Source of the DNA: Saccharothrix sp. NRRL B-16348
GTDB lineage: Bacteria > Actinomycetota > Actinomycetes > Mycobacteriales > Pseudonocardiaceae
NCBI RefSeq assembly: GCF_001280085.1
Contig: NZ_LGED01000113.1
Coordinates: 166,753-230,752, forward strand
Reading direction: 5' to 3'
Length of the DNA stretch: 64,000 nt
Shown here: positions 35,857 to 45,440 of the stretch, piece after piece
How the letters are laid out: each line of letters begins with the position of its first letter
How positions within the stretch are numbered: the first letter of the stretch is position 1
Notes under the pieces: model-generated
What the model was told of the DNA's origin: nothing
Seen by the model: the letters and a program-made list of their open reading frames with translations, nothing else
Database searches by the model: none
Program-made: the position numbers and the translations under genes

Positions 35857-36669
35857 TCAGCGCGCCGGTGCGCCGAGGGGCGCGGTGCTGCCGCCCAGCG
35901 GTGCGCGGGCGACCGGCACGGTCAGGTCGACGTCGGACGCGTCGCGGGTGTCCAGTTCGGGCAGCGCGAGCAGTATCGGCAGGTCCAGCGCGGACGCGCA
36001 CCTGGTCTCGATGTCCGCCTCCGCGGTCCGGCCGGCCCGCACCGAGGCCGCCTCGGCGGCGCCGACGAACAGCGGCCGCCGCTTCGACGGGTTGGGGTCG
36101 AGGTCGTCGACGGCGACCACCGCGGCCCGCAGGTAGAACTGGCCCTCCGGCAGCGCTTCGAGCCGGTACGGTCCCGAGCCGTCACGGATGTCGCACGCGA
36201 CCGGAACCCCTTGGGCGATCGGGTCGTTGAACGCGCCGACGTACACGCGCACGGGCGTCTCGGTCTCCGGCACGCCGACCCACCCGGCCACCGAACCGGC
36301 CTGGTTGCCGCGCGCGGGCCCGGAGAACGACGGCAGCGACAGGATGCCCCCGTAGGAAAGCGCGCGATAGCGGGCAGGCGGCACACCGACGCTGCGGGTG
36401 AAGCGGCTGGTGAACGTGCCGAGGCTGTTGTAGCCCACCATGTACGAGATCTCGGTGACGCTCAACGACGTCTCCAGCAGCAGCTGCTTGGCCTTGGTGA
36501 GCCGGATCGCGGTGAGGAACCGGCCGGGCGACGTGCCGGTCAGCGTCCGGAAGACCCGGGAGAAGTAGAACTTGCTCAGTATCGCGGTGTCCGCCATGTC
36601 GGCCAGTGAAAGCGGCTCGTGGTACCGGTTCCACATCGTGTCGATCGCGCGCTCTACCGCAGTTTGCAC
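35857..36669 (-). CDS. AraC-family regulator 1, N-terminal HTH
   Basis: A 270-residue regulator with the two AraC HTH motifs at the N-terminus (residues ~1-100: MADTAILSKFYFSRVFRTLTG and ISYMVGYNSLGTFTSRFTRS) and a C-terminal beta-rich domain of ~150 residues (VRVYVGAFNDPIAQGVPV, YRLEALPEGQFYL). This order is opposite to classical AraC. Start GTG with GGAGGG 6 nt upstream. Two close relatives lie at 37002 and 46053. Confidence 0.9.
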   Translation of the reverse strand: MQTAVERAIDTMWNRYHEPLSLADMADTAILSKFYFSRVFRTLTGTSPGRFLTAIRLTKAKQLLLETSLSVTEISYMVGYNSLGTFTSRFTRSVGVPPARYRALSYGGILSLPSFSGPARGNQAGSVAGWVGVPETETPVRVYVGAFNDPIAQGVPVACDIRDGSGPYRLEALPEGQFYLRAAVVAVDDLDPNPSKRRPLFVGAAEAASVRAGRTAEADIETRCASALDLPILLALPELDTRDASDVDLTVPVARAPLGGSTAPLGAPAR

Positions 36670-37001
36670 AGCAGTCCCTCCATTCCACTCGCTGAAGCGG
36701 TCACGGGCACCCCGCACTCCGGTGGCGCTCCGCCCGAGGCCGGTCCGGCAGTTCCTCCAGCAAGGGCTCCACGTCCGGCGGGTGACGTGCTTCGGCCGCG
36801 CCTCCGCGACCGGATTCCGACATCGCCGGGGTCGGCGGGTGGCGGCGCGGCGACCGGAACGTGTTGGCCAACGCGATCTCCCGTCGATATCCGGCCACTG
36901 CGCGTGGCAGTTCGTTCGAGAATGCTCCGCCGGTGTGGCGCGGTCTACTTCACCCTTGCGGTGCGGCACCGGTGGAAATGGCGCTCACCGCCCGGCCGCG
37001 C
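36670..37001. other. Intergenic gap between AraC regulators 1 and 2
   Basis: A 332-bp gap upstream of regulator 1 with no supported gene. No terminator hairpin of clear strength was found; the two regulators could be transcribed together or separately. Confidence 0.35.
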
Positions 37002-37757
37002 CTACCGCCGACCCGTGCCCACCGCGACCGGCGCCTGCGCCCGCTCGCGCATCCGGACGTTGACCCGCAGGCGCTCCCCCGGCCCGACGGCGATCGCGTG
37101 GCTCAGCCCGCCGGCGAACTCCAGGCCCGAGCCGGCCAGCCGCGGGTTGCCACCGCGCAACGCGACCGCGACGCACCGGGTGGCCGTGGCGCCGACGACG
37201 AGCTCGTGGTCGAGCGTGCCTTCGACGAGCGCGCTCGACGGGGGCGTGCTGCGCGGGATCAGGTCGTCGATCAGGCCCACGGTGACCTTCGACTCCTCGT
37301 CCAGCGCCGGGACCTCCAGCGTGCCGACCACGGAGCCGCTGCCGCCGAACCGGGGCGTCGGCATCGCGTCGAACGCGGCTGAGCCGGTCTCCAGCGGGTT
37401 GCCGAAGTCGGGCAGCGCGACGGCCGCCAGCAGACCGCTCACCTCCGGGTTGCGGTACTGGGTCGGCGAGAGGCCGACCGCGCGGGTGAACCTGGTGGTG
37501 AACGTGCCTACGCTGCTGTACCCGACGGTCGCCACGATGTCCGCGACGTTCATCCACGTGGTCAGCAGCAAGCGTTTGGCCTCAAATAATCGGACGGCGG
37601 TCAGATACCGTCCCGGCGGCACGCCCACGGCCGCGTGGAACAGGCGGGAGAAGTGGAACGGACTGACCAGCGCGGCACCGGCGACATCGCGTAGAGTGAG
37701 TGGCTCGTAGTAGTTCGTGCGCATCATGACGATGGCGCGCTGAACAGCATCGTGCAC
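37002..37757 (-). CDS. AraC-family regulator 2, N-terminal HTH
   Basis: A 251-residue paralogue of regulator 1. The HTH part (residues ~1-100) reads VAGAALVSPFHFSRLFHAA and IVATVGYSSVGTFTTRFTRA, followed by a different C-terminal beta-rich domain. The GTG start aligns with the V-x-x-AVQRA starts of its relatives and has AAGGAAA upstream. A long upstream gap (37758-38883) contains its promoter. Confidence 0.9.
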   Translation of the reverse strand: MHDAVQRAIVMMRTNYYEPLTLRDVAGAALVSPFHFSRLFHAAVGVPPGRYLTAVRLFEAKRLLLTTWMNVADIVATVGYSSVGTFTTRFTRAVGLSPTQYRNPEVSGLLAAVALPDFGNPLETGSAAFDAMPTPRFGGSGSVVGTLEVPALDEESKVTVGLIDDLIPRSTPPSSALVEGTLDHELVVGATATRCVAVALRGGNPRLAGSGLEFAGGLSHAIAVGPGERLRVNVRMRERAQAPVAVGTGRR

Positions 37758-38883
37758 GGTCGTTTCCTTTCGGCCTGAATTGCGATCGGATGATTCACGG
37801 CACGGCACCACCCAGCCGGACGTGGGACGTCCTGGCTGTGCGCGGTCCGAGAGAAAGCCGCGACGGTGCGGCGCAAACCTATCCACTCGCTTTTTCGTGA
37901 ATACGGCGGTTCCTGCTCGATGTGCCGATCTCCACCACCCCAGATGGCCTTTTGTGCGGAGCCCCCATAACTCCGCACCGCAACGGACGCTAGCAGGGAG
38001 GGGTGGCCCTGGTAATTACCCGAGAACCAGGACCGCAATATGCGAGACGGCTATCAGCCGTTCCGGGCAACCGGTACGGCCGCACAGGCGTACATCGCGG
38101 CATCCGACCGCCGAAGTGGCCCATCGTTCCTCACGTAGAGTGACCAACGTTTCGCGGACCGCCCGCCAGGCCGGAACGGGCCGTGCGAGACGTCCCCCGG
38201 CGACCGACCGGACCTCCAGCGCGAGGCGCGAGACACGCGAAGAACGCAGGTCGGGACCGTTCCCAGCGCCGCTCGCCGACTGGCACCCACCGTCACGGAC
38301 CGCCGCCCCCGCCCGCCGGCGAGTCGACCGGCCGGCCGATGCGGGCGTCATGGTCATCGCTACGGGTAACGGTGTCATGCCACCACCGGCCGCCGGCGAC
38401 CGAGACGGGCCGACGACCCGTAACGAGGAATTCCGCCACAGCGGGCACAACGGATCGTGGCCGATTTTCGTGAATTCCACGCGAGCGAGTTCCGACCATT
38501 GCTCCACCGGTCGCCACCACACCCGAGCGGTAACGCCCGGAACGCTCTGAGCGACACGTCCGCTGCGGGATCCCGCACGTCGACGCGAACCCCGCCGGCA
38601 CCGCACGACCGCGACACCCGACCGGCCGATCAGCACCGGGAAGTCGCCCACCGGCCCGATCCGCGCCGACTCGCCGATCAATTCGCCCATTCGTCGTACG
38701 ACGTGCCCGCGAGCGCGCCCCTTGCTTGATCGATCCGTCTGCATTACTGTTGCCGACACGATGCTAGGGATGGTTCCCTTACATCCGCTCGAGCAGTCGG
38801 CCGGACCCCCGGACGCACATCCGGACGACCGAACGCGTCGAAGTCGGGCGCCGGGCACAAGACCGAAACCGGGGAGGGTGGAA
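37758..38883. other. 1.1-kb gap upstream of AraC regulator 2
   Basis: No frame here shows plausible protein composition. AT-richer DNA at 37885-38010 probably holds the regulator promoter. The only clear motif is the second copy of the TetR-like operator at 38761-38779. Confidence 0.45.
38761..38779. promoter_or_regulatory. Candidate TetR operator, copy 2
   Basis: ATGCTAGGGATGGTTCCCT is identical over 19 bases to the sequence at the start of the TetR gene (12904-12922). It contains the inverted repeat TAGGGA/TCCCT(T) and lies 105 nt before the small membrane protein gene at 38884. Confidence 0.6.
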
Positions 38884-39156
38884 ATGAGCGCAGACGCGCG
38901 CGTCGGCGGCTGGGGCAATGCCCGGCGACGCCGCGTGGCCGGGCTCCCGCCGACCGCGGTCGTCCCGGTCGCCGCGATCGGCGGCCTGGAGGTCGCCCTC
39001 GCCTCCCCCGACCCCGCGCCCCTGTCGTTGATCGCCTGCGCGGCCCTCGTCGTGGTCGCCACGGCGACCAGCTCGCTCAAGCCCACTCCGGAGCAGGCAC
39101 CCCAGGCCGGCTTCGCGGTGGCGCCCGCGGTGGTGGAGGAGAAGTCGGCGAACTGA
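38884..39156 (+). CDS. Small membrane protein, possible TetR target
   Basis: A 90-residue protein with ATG and a purine-rich GGGGAGGGTGG upstream. Two hydrophobic segments (residues ~20-40 and ~46-62) follow a basic N-terminus; the tail is Pro/Ala-rich. No family is recognised. The operator copy upstream links it to the TetR at 12297. Confidence 0.5.
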   Translation: MSADARVGGWGNARRRRVAGLPPTAVVPVAAIGGLEVALASPDPAPLSLIACAALVVVATATSSLKPTPEQAPQAGFAVAPAVVEEKSAN

Positions 39157-39663
39157 GTCGTCTGCTCCACCACGGGCGAGGCAGCGGCAATCCCCCGACC
39201 GCTGCCTCGCCCCACTGCGTCAGACCCCGCCGACGCCCCGGCACCGCCCGGAACGCTCCGGTGTGGACGATCGCCGGGGCGTTCTTCCGGTCGGTGCCGC
39301 GGTTCCCGGAATCGACAGCACGTCGGTTCGGCAACCCGAACGGTCCCGAAGAGCGCGGGTCCGGCCTCGACACGCCGCGTCACCGGCGCACCGCCGCGGC
39401 GACCTCGACGCCCCGGACCGCCGGAGCCCGCCCGTACGCGGGCCCAGCCGCGAAACCGGTCGGCGTGAACACGTTCCCGATCCCCTGCGTCCACCTGCGG
39501 CGACTCGACCGCGTCAGGCGATCTCAGGGCGAGTCGGACTGCGCCGCCAACCGCTCCCGCGCGGTCGACGATCCTCGTTCGGGGTACGTCATGTCACACG
39601 ATCGGCGCATTTTAGCATAACATCGTTATGCTAAGAATAACGGCGTTGTGCAACACTGTCAAG
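39157..39663. other. Gap upstream of TetR gene at 39664
   Basis: A 507-bp gap with no supported gene. Most of it is GC-rich, then at 39608-39660 there is an AT-rich promoter region with a perfect palindrome. Confidence 0.4.
39612..39634. promoter_or_regulatory. Perfect palindrome upstream of TetR gene
   Basis: TTAGCATAAC (39612-39621), ATC, GTTATGCTAA (39625-39634): a 10-bp perfect inverted repeat with a 3-bp centre. It lies 29 nt before the TetR start and is most simply its own operator. Confidence 0.75.
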
Positions 39664-40356
39664 GTGAGTCCACGCAAGCTGGATCCCGAGACGCGAGCCA
39701 CCCTCGTCGACATCGCGGCGCGGCTCTTGGCCGAGCACGGCGCCGAGGCGCTGTCGACCAGGAAGATCGCCGCCGAGGCCGGCACGTCGACCATGGCCGT
39801 CTACACGCACTTCGGCAGCATGAGCGGCCTGGTGCGGGAGATGGTGCACGAGGGCTTCGCCAGGCTGGAGCGCCAGTTCGCCATGGTGCGCCGGACCGAC
39901 GACCCGGTGGCGGACATGGCCGTGCTGGGTTACGCCTACCGCCAGAACGCCAAGGCGAACTCCCACCTGTACGCGGTGATGTTCGGCGGCCAGTCGCTGG
40001 CCGGGTTCTCGCTCACCGAGGACGACCGCCAGTACGGCCGGTACACGCTGGTGACGGTCGTCGAGTGCGCCACGCGCTGCATCGAGGCCGGCCGGTTCCG
40101 CGACGGCGACCCGCTGCTGATCGCGCACGAGATGTGGATCGCGACGCACGGCCTGGTGAACCTGGAGCTCGGCGGCTACCTGATCGACCCGGTCGACGCC
40201 GACCGCTGCTACGACACGATCCTCACCAGCCTGCTCGTCGGCGTCGGTGACGACACCAGGTCGGTGGCGGCGTCGATGGCGGCGTCGAAGCAGCGCAGGC
40301 AGCACGAGGTCGAGGCCGAGTCGGCGCCCGCGGAGCCGGTCGCCACCCAGGGCTGA
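39664..40356 (+). CDS. TetR/AcrR-family repressor
   Basis: A 230-residue TetR protein. The HTH (residues ~15-58) includes LVDIAARLLAEHGAEALSTR and AGTSTMAVYTHFGSMSGLV; the C-terminal domain matches the TetR_C_33-like type (HEMWIATHGLVNLELGGY). Start GTG. The upstream palindrome suggests autorepression. In-frame codons from 39628 overlap the palindrome and are not taken as coding. Confidence 0.9.
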   Translation: MSPRKLDPETRATLVDIAARLLAEHGAEALSTRKIAAEAGTSTMAVYTHFGSMSGLVREMVHEGFARLERQFAMVRRTDDPVADMAVLGYAYRQNAKANSHLYAVMFGGQSLAGFSLTEDDRQYGRYTLVTVVECATRCIEAGRFRDGDPLLIAHEMWIATHGLVNLELGGYLIDPVDADRCYDTILTSLLVGVGDDTRSVAASMAASKQRRQHEVEAESAPAEPVATQG

Positions 40357-40624
40357 CCGGTCGCGGGCTGCTCGGGCCCTCCGCTACTCCCCGCACGCCA
40401 CCACCCCCGAACGCCACGAGCGCGGGGGCTCGGCCGTGTCATGGCCTTGCCCTCGCGCTCGCGAGGCGTCGATCGGTCAGGAGGGTCGTCGCGGCTCGGC
40501 GTGCTACGCCCCGTCCCGACCGGTGGTGGCACCCCCAGCGGTGATCCCGTGCCCGACACCGCCGCTCGCACCGACGACTGTGGCGGCGCGTGCGGACGGG
40601 CCGCTCAGGGGACCCTCCAGGTGG

Positions 40625-41326
40625 CTACGCCTTGTACCGGGTGCCGTTCCACCAGTTGTCGTGAGGACCGTGCGAGTCCGCGACGTCGTAGGTGTCCTTG
40701 AAGCGCCACCAGTCCCACGGGTGCTCGAGCTGGTCCTCCTGCCGCCCCAAGTGGGTGATGTCGAGGTAGTTGTAGAAGCTCTTGAAGATGTCCCCGCCGC
40801 GGTCGAAGATCGAGTAGGTGAAGAAGACGTCATCGCCATCGCGGTAGAACGCGCTGACGCCCGGGGACTCGCCCTTGTCGGTCGAGACCTCGTAGTCGTA
40901 GTTGAAGTCGGTGCCGAACGACGAGTACCACGGGATGTCCCAACCCATGCGCTTCTTGAACGGCTCGAAGTCCGCCACCGGCGCACGGGAGATCATGACG
41001 AACGTGGTGTCGCGGGCCCACATGTGCGAGAGCTCGCCGACGCTGTCCGCCTGCATCGAGCAGCCGATGCAGCCTTCCGTGGCCCCCGGGCTGAACATGT
41101 AGTGCCGGACGATCAGCTGGCGACGACCCTCGAACAGGTCGAGCAACGAGAGCCTGCTCCCGTTCGGGCCTTCGAAGGTGTAATTCTTCTCCACCTTCAC
41201 CATCGGCAGCTTGCGCCGCTCCTCCGCGATCATGTCGCGAGCGCGCGTGACTTCCTTCTCCTTTTCCAGAAGCGCCTTGCGCGCCTCCAACCACTCTTGT
41301 CTGGACACGACATTCGGTTGGGTCAT
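40625..41326 (-). CDS. DUF899 thioredoxin-like protein
   Basis: A 233-residue DUF899 protein: EWLEARKALLEKEKEVTRARD at the N-terminus, VRHYMFSP, CIGCSMQADSVGELSHM with a CxxC, VMISRAPVADFEPFKKRMGW, and WDWWRFKDTY near the end. The family is thioredoxin-fold and probably redox active; the function is unknown. It is monocistronic. In an enediyne locus a thiol-active protein may matter, since such warheads are triggered by thiols or reduction; this is inference. Confidence 0.9.
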   Translation of the reverse strand: MTQPNVVSRQEWLEARKALLEKEKEVTRARDMIAEERRKLPMVKVEKNYTFEGPNGSRLSLLDLFEGRRQLIVRHYMFSPGATEGCIGCSMQADSVGELSHMWARDTTFVMISRAPVADFEPFKKRMGWDIPWYSSFGTDFNYDYEVSTDKGESPGVSAFYRDGDDVFFTYSIFDRGGDIFKSFYNYLDITHLGRQEDQLEHPWDWWRFKDTYDVADSHGPHDNWWNGTRYKA

Positions 41327-42127
41327 CAGATGATCTCCTCAGGACTGTCGGGGGAACGACTCCTCCGAGGCCCGACGCCACGGCTGACGAGTGGTGCCAC
41401 CCAGGGCGACCGGAATATCCCTCGTCAGAATAGGTGGAGGCCACCCGCCGCCACTTCTTCGAGATTGACGTGTTGACCGCGCCGACCCGCGATGACCCCG
41501 GTCCGTGATCCCCCGGCGGACCGCGGTGCGACCTCGGCGGAGGGCCGGCGTTCGAACGGTCGCACCGGGGCGCCGAAGGCGTGGCCGGGCCGGTGCGCGG
41601 GGCGTGGTCCGCGGGCGGACCTGCGGCCGGGCCGCCCGGCACGTGCACCGGCAGGGTGCCTCGCGCTTCCGGATTCGTGCTCATCTCCGGCAAGCCGGGA
41701 GAAACCACCCGTCAGACCGTCACGGATAATGCCGATGGCGACCCGACGACCGGAATTTGATCGTCCAAAAGCGACCGCGCGCGCCGCGGTCCACTGCGGG
41801 TAAATACATCGGAAGGGCGTGCCGGTCACCCGGACAGCGCACGGCGCAAGTCGCGGGTAAGTTGGTAGCTAAATACAACCTGCAGGGTGCGCAGAGTTGG
41901 CCCCCACCGCCGCAAAACGCCACTAATACCGCCCCTGACCTGCGTGAACGGCTCACCGGATGCGGCTTCGACAGACCTCGACATGGCCTGCCGACTGCAT
42001 CGGCAAATGCTCGTGCACGCACACCGTCCGATGAGCAAGCCTGAAGTAGCAGTGCTCGTGAACCCTCTGCAACGCTTTTCCTCGTTCGCTTGTCCGGTGA
42101 CGGGTCACCCGAGCTGGGGGGACGAGG
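41327..42127. other. 801-bp gap upstream of UnbV operon
   Basis: No convincing gene. The segment 41740-41960 is AT-richer (for example GGTAGCTAAATACAACC near 41860) and probably holds promoters. A palindrome GGTGAC-GG-GTCACC lies at 42096-42109, 18 nt before the small gene at 42128, and may be an operator. Confidence 0.4.
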
Positions 42128-42469
42128 TTGAGTGCACTGCGCGCCTTGCGGCGCAATTTTCCCGAGATCGTGGGGCGACAGTTCCACACTGAACACGCCT
42201 ATGCGATCGAGCGCGAACCCGCCGTAATGGGATTCGTCACCGGCCGCGACGGGCGGGCGCACCGGTTCGCGGACAAGAGCCGGACCCTGAACGACAGCTA
42301 CGCGCGGCACGGCGGCAGCGGACGGGCAGGCGCACCGGGTGCGGTCGCCTCGTCCGGCGACGGAGCACGCCCCGCGCCGCCGGTTCCCGGCGGCACCGTG
42401 TCCGTGCTCGAAACGTGGCGGCGACGCATCGCCGAGGAATTCGTCCACCAGGAAGGAGTCAGCTTGTGA
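42128..42469 (+). CDS. Small protein translationally coupled to UnbV
   Basis: A 113-residue frame with TTG start and GGGGGGACGAGG upstream. Its TGA overlaps the GTG start of the UnbV gene (GTGA). The N-terminus is LRALRRNFPEIVGRQFH; a Gly/Ala/Pro-rich middle and a helical end (ETWRRRIAEEFVHQ) follow. No family recognised. The coupling suggests it is translated; it could also be an upstream leader frame that controls UnbV. Confidence 0.5.
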   Translation: MSALRALRRNFPEIVGRQFHTEHAYAIEREPAVMGFVTGRDGRAHRFADKSRTLNDSYARHGGSGRAGAPGAVASSGDGARPAPPVPGGTVSVLETWRRRIAEEFVHQEGVSL

Positions 42470-44415
42470 CCTCCACAGCCAGTTGGCTGCGCAGGCAACT
42501 ACCCGGCGTCTTGGCACTCGTGCTCGTCGCGGCCACGTTCTTGGTGGCCCGGCTGCCGCAGGTGTCGGCCGAGGAGCGGCAGCAAGTCGCGGCCCAGTTC
42601 GGGTTCCAGCCCGAGTCGATCGCCCTGCCCGGCGGGTTCGAGCAGCAGACCATCCGCGAGGTGAACCAGCGCTACCAGCACATCAACGCCTGGATCTCCT
42701 CGGTCGGCTCGGCGGTCGCGCTGAACGACCTCGACGGCGACGGCCTCTCCAACGACCTGTGCTTCGTCGACGTGCGCATCGACCAGGTGGTCGTCACGCC
42801 GGCGCCGGAGTCGGGCAAGACGCCGCGCTACGAGCCGTTCGCGCTGTCGTCCGGCTCGCTGCCGATGAACGACGTGATGGCGCCGATGGGCTGCGTCCCC
42901 GGCGACTTCAACGAGGACGGCCGGATCGACCTGCTGGTCTACATGTGGGGCCGCACGCCGATCCTGCACCTGGCCCAGGCCGACGCGAAGGACATGAGCG
43001 AGGACACCTACGAGGCGACCGAGCTGGTGCCCGGCAAGTCGTCCGGCACCTACGACGGCCCGGAGTGGAACTCGAACTCCGCGACCGTCGCGGACTTCGA
43101 CGGTGACGGCCACGCCGACATCTTCATCGGCAACTACTTCCCGCACGGCCCGGTGCTGGACCCGTCCAAGAAGACGGGCGTCTGGATGAACGACTCGATG
43201 TCGGCCGGTTTCAACGGCGGCGAGGACTACATCTTCCTCTCGAAGGGCACCTCGGGTGACACCCCGACGTGGGACATGTCCGACCCGTTCCCGTTGGAGG
43301 TCTCCCGGGGCTGGGCCCTCGCGTCCAGCGCCAACGACGTGAACAACGACCTGCTGCCGGAGCTGTACGTCGGCAACGACTTCGGCCCGGACCGCCTGCT
43401 CTACAACATGTCCACGCCCGGCAACCTGAAGTTCGAGGTCGTCGAGGGCTCGAAGGGCCCGATGGAGCCGAAGTCCAAGAACGTCGGCATCGACTCCTTC
43501 AAGGGCATGGGCGTCGACTTCGGCGACCTGAACGGCGACCAGGTGTACGACATGTACGTCAGCAACATCACCGCGTCGTACGGCATCGAGGAATCGCACT
43601 TCGCCTTCATGAGCAACGAGACCAACCTGAACCGCGTCACCTCCAGCCTGGAGGACGGCGAGGCGATCTGGGAGGACGAGAGCGCGCCGCTCCAGCTGGC
43701 CTGGTCCGGGTGGGGCTGGGACGTGAAGCTGTCCGACCTCGACAACAACGCCGAGCTGGAGGTCCTCCAGGCCACCGGCTTCGTGAAGGGCGACGTGAAC
43801 CGCTGGCCCAACCTCCAGGAGCTGGCCACGGCGAACGACACGCTGCTGGACGACCCGATGTGGTGGCCGATCGTCGGCCCCGGCGACGACGTGGGCGGCA
43901 ACCACCACTTCCACTTCTTCGCCAAGAACAAGCAGGGCTACTACAGCGACCTGTCGGGCGAACTGGGCATGGCCGCCCAGATCCCGTCCCGCGGCATCGC
44001 GACCGGTGACATCGACGGCGACGGCAAGCTGGACATGGCCCTCTCCCGGCAGTGGGCCGACCCGGTCCTCTTCCGCAACGACGGCGGCTCCGCCAACGGC
44101 TTCCTCGGACTGCGCCTGACGCACGACGAGGAGCAGACCGCGGGCGCGTTCCCCGGCGCGGGTTCGCCGGTCATCGGCGCCCAGGTCACCATCACCACCG
44201 CGTCCGGCAAGAAGCAGATCAACCGCGTCGACGGCGGCAGCGGCCACTCGGGCAAGCGCAGCCACGAGGTCCACTTCGGACTCGGCACCGAGAACGGGCC
44301 GGTCCAGGCGCACATCAAGTGGCGTGACCGCGACGGCGAGATCCACGAGCAGGACATCACACTGAACCCGGGTTGGCACGACATCCAGCTCGGCGACCAG
44401 GCCAAGGAGAAGTGA
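42466..44415 (+). CDS. ASPIC/UnbV FG-GAP protein (E3)
   Basis: A 649-residue protein of the UnbV class. An N-terminal membrane or signal segment (~15-32) is followed by about seven VCBS/FG-GAP beta-propeller repeats with Ca-binding D-x-D/N-G-D loops (NDLDGDGLSND, GDFNEDGRIDLL, ADFDGDGHADIF, GDLNGDQVYDMY, GDIDGDGKLDMA) and a C-terminal ASPIC/UnbV domain (SPVIGAQVTITTASGKK, GSGHSGKRSHEVHFGLG). It is an invariant member of enediyne cassettes, probably outside the cytoplasm or membrane-anchored. Biochemical role is unknown. UnbU follows 5 nt later. Confidence 0.93.
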   Translation: MTSTASWLRRQLPGVLALVLVAATFLVARLPQVSAEERQQVAAQFGFQPESIALPGGFEQQTIREVNQRYQHINAWISSVGSAVALNDLDGDGLSNDLCFVDVRIDQVVVTPAPESGKTPRYEPFALSSGSLPMNDVMAPMGCVPGDFNEDGRIDLLVYMWGRTPILHLAQADAKDMSEDTYEATELVPGKSSGTYDGPEWNSNSATVADFDGDGHADIFIGNYFPHGPVLDPSKKTGVWMNDSMSAGFNGGEDYIFLSKGTSGDTPTWDMSDPFPLEVSRGWALASSANDVNNDLLPELYVGNDFGPDRLLYNMSTPGNLKFEVVEGSKGPMEPKSKNVGIDSFKGMGVDFGDLNGDQVYDMYVSNITASYGIEESHFAFMSNETNLNRVTSSLEDGEAIWEDESAPLQLAWSGWGWDVKLSDLDNNAELEVLQATGFVKGDVNRWPNLQELATANDTLLDDPMWWPIVGPGDDVGGNHHFHFFAKNKQGYYSDLSGELGMAAQIPSRGIATGDIDGDGKLDMALSRQWADPVLFRNDGGSANGFLGLRLTHDEEQTAGAFPGAGSPVIGAQVTITTASGKKQINRVDGGSGHSGKRSHEVHFGLGTENGPVQAHIKWRDRDGEIHEQDITLNPGWHDIQLGDQAKEK

Positions 44416-44420
44416 CGGAA

Positions 44421-45440
44421 ATGGCCGAGACCAAGACGGCGGCCCCCGCGCCGAGCCCACCGCGGCACGACCCCAAGGTCATCAAGGCGCTGCGCAACTT
44501 CGCGATCTCCATCAGCGTCTTCAACATCATCGGTTACACGATCCTCGGGTTCGAGCAGGCTTGGCTGTGGCCGTTCATCGCCATCGCCACCGCCTACACC
44601 GTCGAGATCGGGCTGGAGTGGATCGGCGCCCGGCAGGAGGGCCGTGCTCCCCGCTACGCGAGCGGCGGCATGAAGGGCATGGTGGAGTTCCTCTACCCGG
44701 CGCACATCACCGCGCTCGCCGTGAACATGCTGACCTACGCCAACGACCAGGTGTGGGTGATGATCTTCGGCGTGGTCGTGGCAGTCGGCGCCAAGTGGGT
44801 TCTGCGGGCACCCGTGAAGGGCCGCCTGCGGCACTACATGAACCCGTCGAACTTCGGCATCGCGGTCATCCTGCTGGTGTTCCCGTGGGCGTCGGTCGCG
44901 CCGCCGTACCACTTCAGCGAGCACGTCGGCACCTTCTTCGACTACCTGATCCCGGGCATCATCCTCGTCGCGGGCACCATGCTGAACGGCATGCTGACCG
45001 GCCGGTTGTGGCTGATCGTGGCCTGGCTGGTCGGCTTCGCCCTCCAGGCCGTGATCCGCGGCGTGCTCCTGGACGTGTCGATCGCGTCGGGTCTGGGCAT
45101 GATGACCGGCATCGCGTTCGTGCTCTACACCAACTACATGGTGACGGACCCGGGCACATCACCGTCCAAGCCCGCCGCGCAGATCGCGTTCGGCGGCGGC
45201 GTGGCGGCCGTGTACGGCATCCTGATGGGCATGAGCGTCGTGTACGGGCTGTTCTTCGCCACGGCGATCGTCTGCCTGATCCGCGGCGGCTTCCACTGGA
45301 CGGTCCACTTCATCGAGAAGAACCGCCTCGCGGTGGAGCAGCAGAAGAAGGCGGCGGAGCAGGCGTTGACGCTGGAACCGTCCATTGTGGACCCCGCGCT
45401 CAACGGCGCGCCGAAGCAGGGCGCGGTCGTCACCACCTGA
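44421..45440 (+). CDS. UnbU enediyne membrane protein (E5)
   Basis: A 339-residue membrane protein with about eight helices. Signature segments are NIIGYTILGFEQAWLWP, RHYMNPSNFGIAVILLVFPW (RnfD/NqrB-like) and LYTNYMVTDPGTSPSKP. UnbU proteins are the fifth invariant gene of the enediyne cassette and resemble electron-transport membrane subunits that carry flavin. Located 5 nt after the UnbV stop codon, clearly one operon. Ca 30 C-terminal residues are hydrophilic. Confidence 0.93.
   Translation: MAETKTAAPAPSPPRHDPKVIKALRNFAISISVFNIIGYTILGFEQAWLWPFIAIATAYTVEIGLEWIGARQEGRAPRYASGGMKGMVEFLYPAHITALAVNMLTYANDQVWVMIFGVVVAVGAKWVLRAPVKGRLRHYMNPSNFGIAVILLVFPWASVAPPYHFSEHVGTFFDYLIPGIILVAGTMLNGMLTGRLWLIVAWLVGFALQAVIRGVLLDVSIASGLGMMTGIAFVLYTNYMVTDPGTSPSKPAAQIAFGGGVAAVYGILMGMSVVYGLFFATAIVCLIRGGFHWTVHFIEKNRLAVEQQKKAAEQALTLEPSIVDPALNGAPKQGAVVTT

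Noticed and set aside
38884..39156. Enediyne apoprotein candidate
   Set aside because: The small protein was considered as a chromoprotein, but it has two hydrophobic helices and no CagA/NcsA-like secreted beta-domain with paired cysteines.
38016..39494. 492-codon leftward frame
   Set aside because: No domains, biased Arg/Gly/Ser composition, and it overlaps the small membrane protein gene with a good ribosome site on the other strand.
42499..44460. 653-codon leftward frame opposite UnbV
   Set aside because: Antisense shadow of the UnbV gene; the rightward frame shows clear FG-GAP repeats and the ASPIC domain.
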